DNA of 26,895 nucleotides, taken from positions 1-26,895 of the forward strand of contig CAJURI010000035.1 in the NCBI GenBank assembly GCA_910588795.1, given 5' to 3'. Both the position numbers and the translations under genes were made by a program. Below are positions 23,166 to 26,895 of the stretch, one piece after another. A model generated the notes under the pieces. It saw nothing but the letters and a program-made list of their open reading frames with translations. It searched no databases and had not been told where the DNA came from. The stretch is from an uncultured Duncaniella sp. GTDB taxonomy: Bacteria; Bacteroidota; Bacteroidia; Bacteroidales; Muribaculaceae. The number at the start of each line of letters is the position of its first letter. The first letter of the stretch is position 1.

Positions 23166-24233
23166 TCATTCGATGTAGAGGTAGTCGTAGTGGACCACCG
23201 GCCTGCCTCCACGGTGGCCGATGAGGGGGGTGGTGTCGGCCGATGACATTGATGCGCGTCCGACTCCTATTGCCGTTCCTTCGGGGGATAGGATGGTGAT
23301 GATGTCGCCTTCCTCCCAGTCTCCTTCGGCTGATGTGATGCCTATGGGGAGGAGGCTTACGGCGCGGTCGCTGCGGAGGGCTGCTGCCGCGCGATGGTTG
23401 ACGCGTACCACCCCTTTGGCGAAGGATGAGCTGTGGGCTATCCACCGCTTTATGTTGCTCAGGGGCTGGGGGGAGGGGAGGAATGTGGTGTGGGGCACTT
23501 CGGAGGGGCGCAGCAGGAGCGATGTGAGTATGCCTGGGCGGTCTCCCCGGGCTATTATCACGGTGATGCCGTCGTCGCTGACTTTCCGGGCTATGCCGCA
23601 CTTTGTGCCCATGCCTCCTCGGCCGAATCCGCTTTTTGCGGCTGTGATGCAGCCGCTGAGGTCTCTTCCCGGCTCGATTTCGGGGATGAGCCTGGACGAG
23701 GGGTCGGCCGGTGGGCCTGTGAATATGCCGTCGACGTTGGAGAGGATTATGAGCATGTCGGCGTCGAGCATGGATGCCACCATGCCTGAGAGCTCGTCGT
23801 TGTCGGTGAACATGAGTTCGGTGAGGCTTGCGGTGTCGTTCTCGTTGACCACGGGTATCACGGCGTTGTCGAGCATCGTGAGCATGCAGGCCCTCTGGTT
23901 GAGGTAGGCTGTGCGGGAGGCGAAGTTCTCTTTCTGTGTGAGCACCTGTCCGATCACCATCCCGTAGCCTGCGAACAGTCTGTCGTAGAGGTTGATGAGG
24001 CGTATCTGCCCTATGGATGAGTATAGCTGCCTGGCCGCTACGGTGTCGAGCTGGCGTGAGGGGGTGATTGCTCCCCTGCCGCATGCCACTGCGCCGCTCG
24101 ACACAAGGATTATCTCGTGTCCGAGGTCCCGCAGGGTGGCTATCTGGTCGACGAGGGAGGACATGTTGGTGACGTTGGGCATGCCGTCGGGGCGTGAGAG
24201 GACGTTGCTGCCAACTTTTACTACGATTCTCAT
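23166..24233 (-). CDS. proB: Glutamate 5-kinase
   Basis: 355-aa enzyme phosphorylating glutamate, the committed and usually proline-inhibited step of proline synthesis. The amino-acid kinase domain (about 1-250) starts 'MRIVVKVGSNVLSR' and includes 'EIILVSSGAVACGRG', 'NENDTAS' and 'FGRGGMGTKCGIARKVSDDG'. A C-terminal PUA domain (about 270-355) includes 'EEGDIITILSPEGTAIGVGRASMSSAD'. Length matches E. coli ProB (367 aa), so both domains are intact. The ATG at 24233 overlaps the proC stop (ATGA), showing translational coupling. The long in-frame extension into proC is not part of the gene. Confidence 0.96.
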   Translation of the reverse strand: MRIVVKVGSNVLSRPDGMPNVTNMSSLVDQIATLRDLGHEIILVSSGAVACGRGAITPSRQLDTVAARQLYSSIGQIRLINLYDRLFAGYGMVIGQVLTQKENFASRTAYLNQRACMLTMLDNAVIPVVNENDTASLTELMFTDNDELSGMVASMLDADMLIILSNVDGIFTGPPADPSSRLIPEIEPGRDLSGCITAAKSGFGRGGMGTKCGIARKVSDDGITVIIARGDRPGILTSLLLRPSEVPHTTFLPSPQPLSNIKRWIAHSSSFAKGVVRVNHRAAAALRSDRAVSLLPIGITSAEGDWEEGDIITILSPEGTAIGVGRASMSSADTTPLIGHRGGRPVVHYDYLYIE

Positions 24234-25024
24234 TGCGGGGTGGAGGCTTTCAGTCCGTTTATCACGGCCGATGTGAATCCGGAGTGCTCCATGGCGTTGA
24301 GGCCGCGTATGGTGAGCCCTCCCGGTGTGGTCACTTTGTCGATCTCGCTTTCGGGGTGCGAGCCGGGGGAGGAGAGGAGTGAGGCGGCTCCTATGAGGGT
24401 CTGGAGGACCATTTTCTGTGCGAGCTGCGGGCGCACTCCCAGTTCCACTCCTCCTTCGACGGCGGCCCGTATGTAGCGCAGGGCGTAGGCTATGCCGCAT
24501 GATGCCAGGGATGTCGCGGCGGGGAGGAGCTTCTCTTCTATCTCCATGGCTTCGCCAAGGAGGCTGAACGCCTGTGTGGCGAGGGGGCACCTGCCGTTGC
24601 CGTTGACGATGAAGGTCATGGACCGGAGGGTGGACACGGCGGTGTTGGGCATGGCTATGCAGAATGATGGGAGGGCCGGGGCCGAGTCTTTGTGCAGCCA
24701 TGTGCGGAGGTCGGATATGGAGACTTGTGCTGCTACGACCGCTATCTCGGCGGATGAGTAGTCGATGTGGTCCTTGATCTCGCTGATGACTTGCTCCACG
24801 AGCCATGGCTTTACGCACAGGATCACGAGTGAGGCTCCCCTGACGGCTTCGGTGTCGGAGGAGGTGGTGTACGCTCCGGATCGGGCGAGCGGGTCGAGCT
24901 TGCCCGGGGAGGGGTTGGCTACGCTCAGGTCGGCGGGTGCTTCCAGGAAGCCGGGAACTGTTGCGATGAGTCCGCGGGCTATGGCACTTCCCATAGCTCC
25001 GGCTCCGATGATTGCTGCTTTCAT
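24230..25024 (-). CDS. proC: Pyrroline-5-carboxylate reductase
   Basis: 264-aa NAD(P)H-dependent enzyme for the last step of proline synthesis. The Rossmann motif 'IIGAGAMGSAIARGLI' is at residues 5-20. 'LVILCVKPW' follows, and the P5CR signature lies in 'QKMVLQTLIGAASLL...KVTTPGGLTIRGLNAMEHSGF'. Length matches E. coli ProC (269 aa). It leads the proC-proB-proA operon, overlapping proB by 4 bp, behind the consensus promoter at 25053-25083. The A+T-rich island begins directly upstream. Confidence 0.96.
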   Translation of the reverse strand: MKAAIIGAGAMGSAIARGLIATVPGFLEAPADLSVANPSPGKLDPLARSGAYTTSSDTEAVRGASLVILCVKPWLVEQVISEIKDHIDYSSAEIAVVAAQVSISDLRTWLHKDSAPALPSFCIAMPNTAVSTLRSMTFIVNGNGRCPLATQAFSLLGEAMEIEEKLLPAATSLASCGIAYALRYIRAAVEGGVELGVRPQLAQKMVLQTLIGAASLLSSPGSHPESEIDKVTTPGGLTIRGLNAMEHSGFTSAVINGLKASTPQ

Positions 25025-25052
25025 ATTATTGTAATATCGCGTTGTCGAATTG

Positions 25053-25083
25053 CAAAATTACTCTTTCTGTGTGAGAAATCAAA
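25053..25083 (-). promoter_or_regulatory. Consensus promoter of proC-proB-proA
   Basis: On the minus strand TTTG (25083-25080), a 19-nt spacer, then TAATTTTG (25060-25053). Both boxes and the spacing match the Bacteroidetes consensus fully; it is the best promoter in the window. The expected leader is about 22 nt. Confidence 0.85.
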
Positions 25084-25200
25084 GCAGATCGTTATATTCT
25101 ATGGCTTAATCCATGAACTGTCAGGATGTGATATTGATAACTTCTTATTTGCTGTTATACAACACATGAAATAAATGCAGGATTACTCTGATATTTTTAA

Positions 25201-25208
25201 TAACTTTG
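25201..25208 (+). promoter_or_regulatory. Bacteroidetes -7 box for the ATPase gene
   Basis: TAACTTTG, a full match, 20 bp before the ATG at 25229. There is no TTTG at the -33 position. The surrounding 25084-25228 is A+T-rich, without other recognisable sites. Confidence 0.6.
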
Positions 25209-25228
25209 TACTTTAATTATTTAATCAA

Positions 25229-26521
25229 ATGAATGAATATCGTTTCATACTTAATAATTACCATGCCATAGGAGAGGCTAATATCAGTATCGACGGCATT
25301 ACGGTTATTGCAGGTTGCAACGGGTGTGGTAAATCTACCATATCTAAATGGCTCTATGCTTTTGTAAATTATTCAAACGAATTCAGTGATTTGGTTGATG
25401 AAAGGTTGCTAAAGCGACTAAATATTGAGATAAGAAAAATGCAGAGGATAGCTCGCAATATAGACCTTGAAAATTTAACTCGTCAGCTTAAAGCCATATC
25501 TCCTGCAGTGTTCCATCATGATGAATTTGATTATGATGATTTGTATACACTTTTTGAATCAAAATTACGCGTTTTTTGTTCAGAAATTGAAAATGCTGTA
25601 GAAAACAGTAATGATAAAAACATTAGAAAGTGGTTGCAAAAGACATTGGGGACAGAAGATGATTTATATAATAATTTTATATCATCTTATTTTGAGATGA
25701 CAATAAATGACGTCAATGAAGCCATTCATTCGGCCCAAAAAGCTAAGAATGATTGCAGTCTTGATAATTTACTTTATTTTATCCGCAAGGAACTCGATAT
25801 TTATGGAGATGCGCCTCGTGATTTCTTTTTAGAGGAAAATGGGATGAGGCTAATTGATCCATTTCGGTTCAGGGCACCGTTGGGATTAAGAAACGCTGTG
25901 TATATTGATACACCAATGGCGTTGTCCAAACATCAGTCATCAGATAATTATATATGGGATAGGTTGATGGATGCATTGACCTATCCTTTGCAGGATATGC
26001 CCAAAGAGGCCCTGAATCTGATTATGCGCCTAAGGAGAATCATGGGTGGGAAGATTGTTGTGAATCATGATGAACTGAATCGGGATACAGAGATTAGATA
26101 TATCAGGAAGGAAGACGGTTTGGATATACCAATAGGAGAAGCTGCAACAGGACTAAAAACCTTTGCATACATGATGCGTCTGATTGAAAATGGATATCTT
26201 GACGAAAATTCTTTATTGTTGATAGATGAGCCTGAAGCGCATTTGCATCCTCAATGGATCGTGGAATTCGCAAGGATACTCGTATTGCTGCATAAAGAAC
26301 TTGGTACTAAAGTGTTAATTGCAAGTCATAATCCGGATATGATAGCTGCTCTGCAATCAATATCACGTTCGGAGGGTTTATCCGAGGTAACAAAGTTCTA
26401 TCAGGCTCAGATAAATAAATCTGAGCTCAGATACTATTATGAATATTTGGGTAATGATATAGAGAAGATTTTCAGTTCGTTTAATGTCGCGATAGAAAGA
26501 ATCAAATGTTATGGCGAATAA
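25229..26521 (+). CDS. OLD/ABC-type P-loop ATPase (AAA_15/AAA_21-like), putative defence-associated
   Basis: 430-aa ATPase of the SMC/OLD-like group. Walker A 'GCNGCGKST' is at 29-37, preceded by the typical 'IDGITVIAG' strand. A long helical insert runs from about 60 to 290. An ABC-signature-like 'EAATGLKTFAYM' follows (A305-K310), then Walker B 'LLLIDEPEAHLHP' (D333, E334) with its D-loop, and a switch His in 'IASHNPDM' (H367). There is no TOPRIM nuclease domain, so it needs a partner for any effector activity. It overlaps the next gene by 11 bp. Base composition is far more A+T-rich than all genes to its left and codon use shifts accordingly, which points to horizontal transfer. Such ATPases often sit in phage-defence modules; that role is inference. 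Confidence 0.85.
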   Translation: MNEYRFILNNYHAIGEANISIDGITVIAGCNGCGKSTISKWLYAFVNYSNEFSDLVDERLLKRLNIEIRKMQRIARNIDLENLTRQLKAISPAVFHHDEFDYDDLYTLFESKLRVFCSEIENAVENSNDKNIRKWLQKTLGTEDDLYNNFISSYFEMTINDVNEAIHSAQKAKNDCSLDNLLYFIRKELDIYGDAPRDFFLEENGMRLIDPFRFRAPLGLRNAVYIDTPMALSKHQSSDNYIWDRLMDALTYPLQDMPKEALNLIMRLRRIMGGKIVVNHDELNRDTEIRYIRKEDGLDIPIGEAATGLKTFAYMMRLIENGYLDENSLLLIDEPEAHLHPQWIVEFARILVLLHKELGTKVLIASHNPDMIAALQSISRSEGLSEVTKFYQAQINKSELRYYYEYLGNDIEKIFSSFNVAIERIKCYGE

Positions 26522-26891
26522 TGTGTCGATCTGGCATTTCCCGGATGTGATAATCGGTCATTCTTTGTCACAGAAGTTTGGGAGTTCATTAAAAGAGATA
26601 TCTGACAGGGATTATCCTGATAAAGGATATTTTGAATGTGACATTCCTGCTATAGACATTGATAGTTATGAAGTATCTCTGCATGGAGATAATCAGAGAA
26701 CGGTGGATGCTGCCATAGGTATATGCAATGAGCGTCAGGGTTTACCGGTAAACGAACGCTTGCTTCTTGTTGAACTTAGAATGAACTATAAAAATGTCGA
26801 TAATTTAAGCATATCAACACTTTCTGAGAAAGAAGCTCATTCTGGCTCAAGCCGAAATCTCGGTGCATTTGTTAAAAAGAGGAGAATATAG
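26511..26891 (+). CDS. Unrecognised partner of the ATPase, possibly frameshifted
   Basis: 126-aa open frame starting inside the end of the ATPase gene (11-bp overlap, so translationally coupled). I do not recognise the family. Visible features are a 'GYFECDIPAIDIDSYEVSLHGDN' segment (about 39-61) and 'RLLLVELRMNY' (about 83-93), a beta strand with an E-x-R that could be, but need not be, part of a nuclease-like fold. The last 20 or so residues (EAHSGSSRNLGAFVKKRRI) look like out-of-frame sequence. The +1 frame over the same bases is open from 26809 to the window end and reads as a plausible helix (KLILAQAEISVHLLKRGEY). The true product may therefore be longer and run past 26895. It is A+T-rich like the ATPase gene. 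Confidence 0.6.
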   Translation: MANNVSIWHFPDVIIGHSLSQKFGSSLKEISDRDYPDKGYFECDIPAIDIDSYEVSLHGDNQRTVDAAIGICNERQGLPVNERLLLVELRMNYKNVDNLSISTLSEKEAHSGSSRNLGAFVKKRRI

Positions 26892-26895
26892 TGTT

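Noticed and set aside
23090..23212. N-terminal extension of proA
   Set aside because: The extra 41 codons are low-complexity (His/Thr/Lys-rich, from the T/G repeat) and overlap proB; ATG 23089 gives the family start.
24234..24818. N-terminal extension of proB
   Set aside because: This is proC read in another frame; the kinase family begins at MRIVVKVGSN.
25025..25228. Attachment site or direct repeat marking insertion of the A+T-rich module
   Set aside because: No tRNA end, integrase gene or flanking repeat is visible; the right end of the module is outside the window.

Overview
The window is a G+C-rich chromosomal segment from a member of the Bacteroidota, order Bacteroidales; a Muribaculaceae-like gut commensal is my best guess, but that family-level call is inference. 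The evidence is repeated use of the Bacteroidetes -7 promoter box (TAnnTTTG, seen upstream of rplS, rimP, aspA, pyrG, a HAD gene, lptE, proC and the ATPase gene), the lack of Shine-Dalgarno sequences, the lptE / repeat-protein / secG neighbourhood, a NusA without C-terminal acidic repeats, and a YidC with a large periplasmic domain. No rRNA, tRNA, CRISPR array or insertion sequence was found.

Layout. 1-1570: a repeat-bearing intergenic stretch, then a minus-strand exported protein (LolA-like part plus thioredoxin-like part). 1570-2225: rplS (minus) with a structured leader, back to back with the promoter of the next operon. 2159-7172: rimP-nusA-infB, the translation/transcription-factor operon, with a terminator-like hairpin in its leader and a strong terminator after infB. 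7182-9312: folK and aspA. 9381-15153: a minus-strand block read pyrG-yidC, then trmB-mrp. 15241-18011: HAD phosphatase, ribF, rlmN. 18042-21845: lptE, a repeat-type protein, secG and an MsbA-like ABC exporter, an envelope-biogenesis group. 21854-25083: a complete proline pathway in one minus-strand operon, proC-proB-proA, behind a textbook Bacteroidetes promoter. 25201-26895: a sharply A+T-rich pair, an OLD/ABC-type ATPase and an overlapping small gene, which looks horizontally acquired.

Most of the window is conserved housekeeping. The points most worth a second look are (i) the A+T-rich ATPase-plus-partner module at the right edge, whose small partner appears to be interrupted by a +1 frame change and to continue beyond the window; (ii) a probable transcription attenuator between the promoter and start codon of rimP-nusA-infB; (iii) a structured leader ahead of rplS; and (iv) a family of short G+C-rich palindromes in three or four intergenic spaces.
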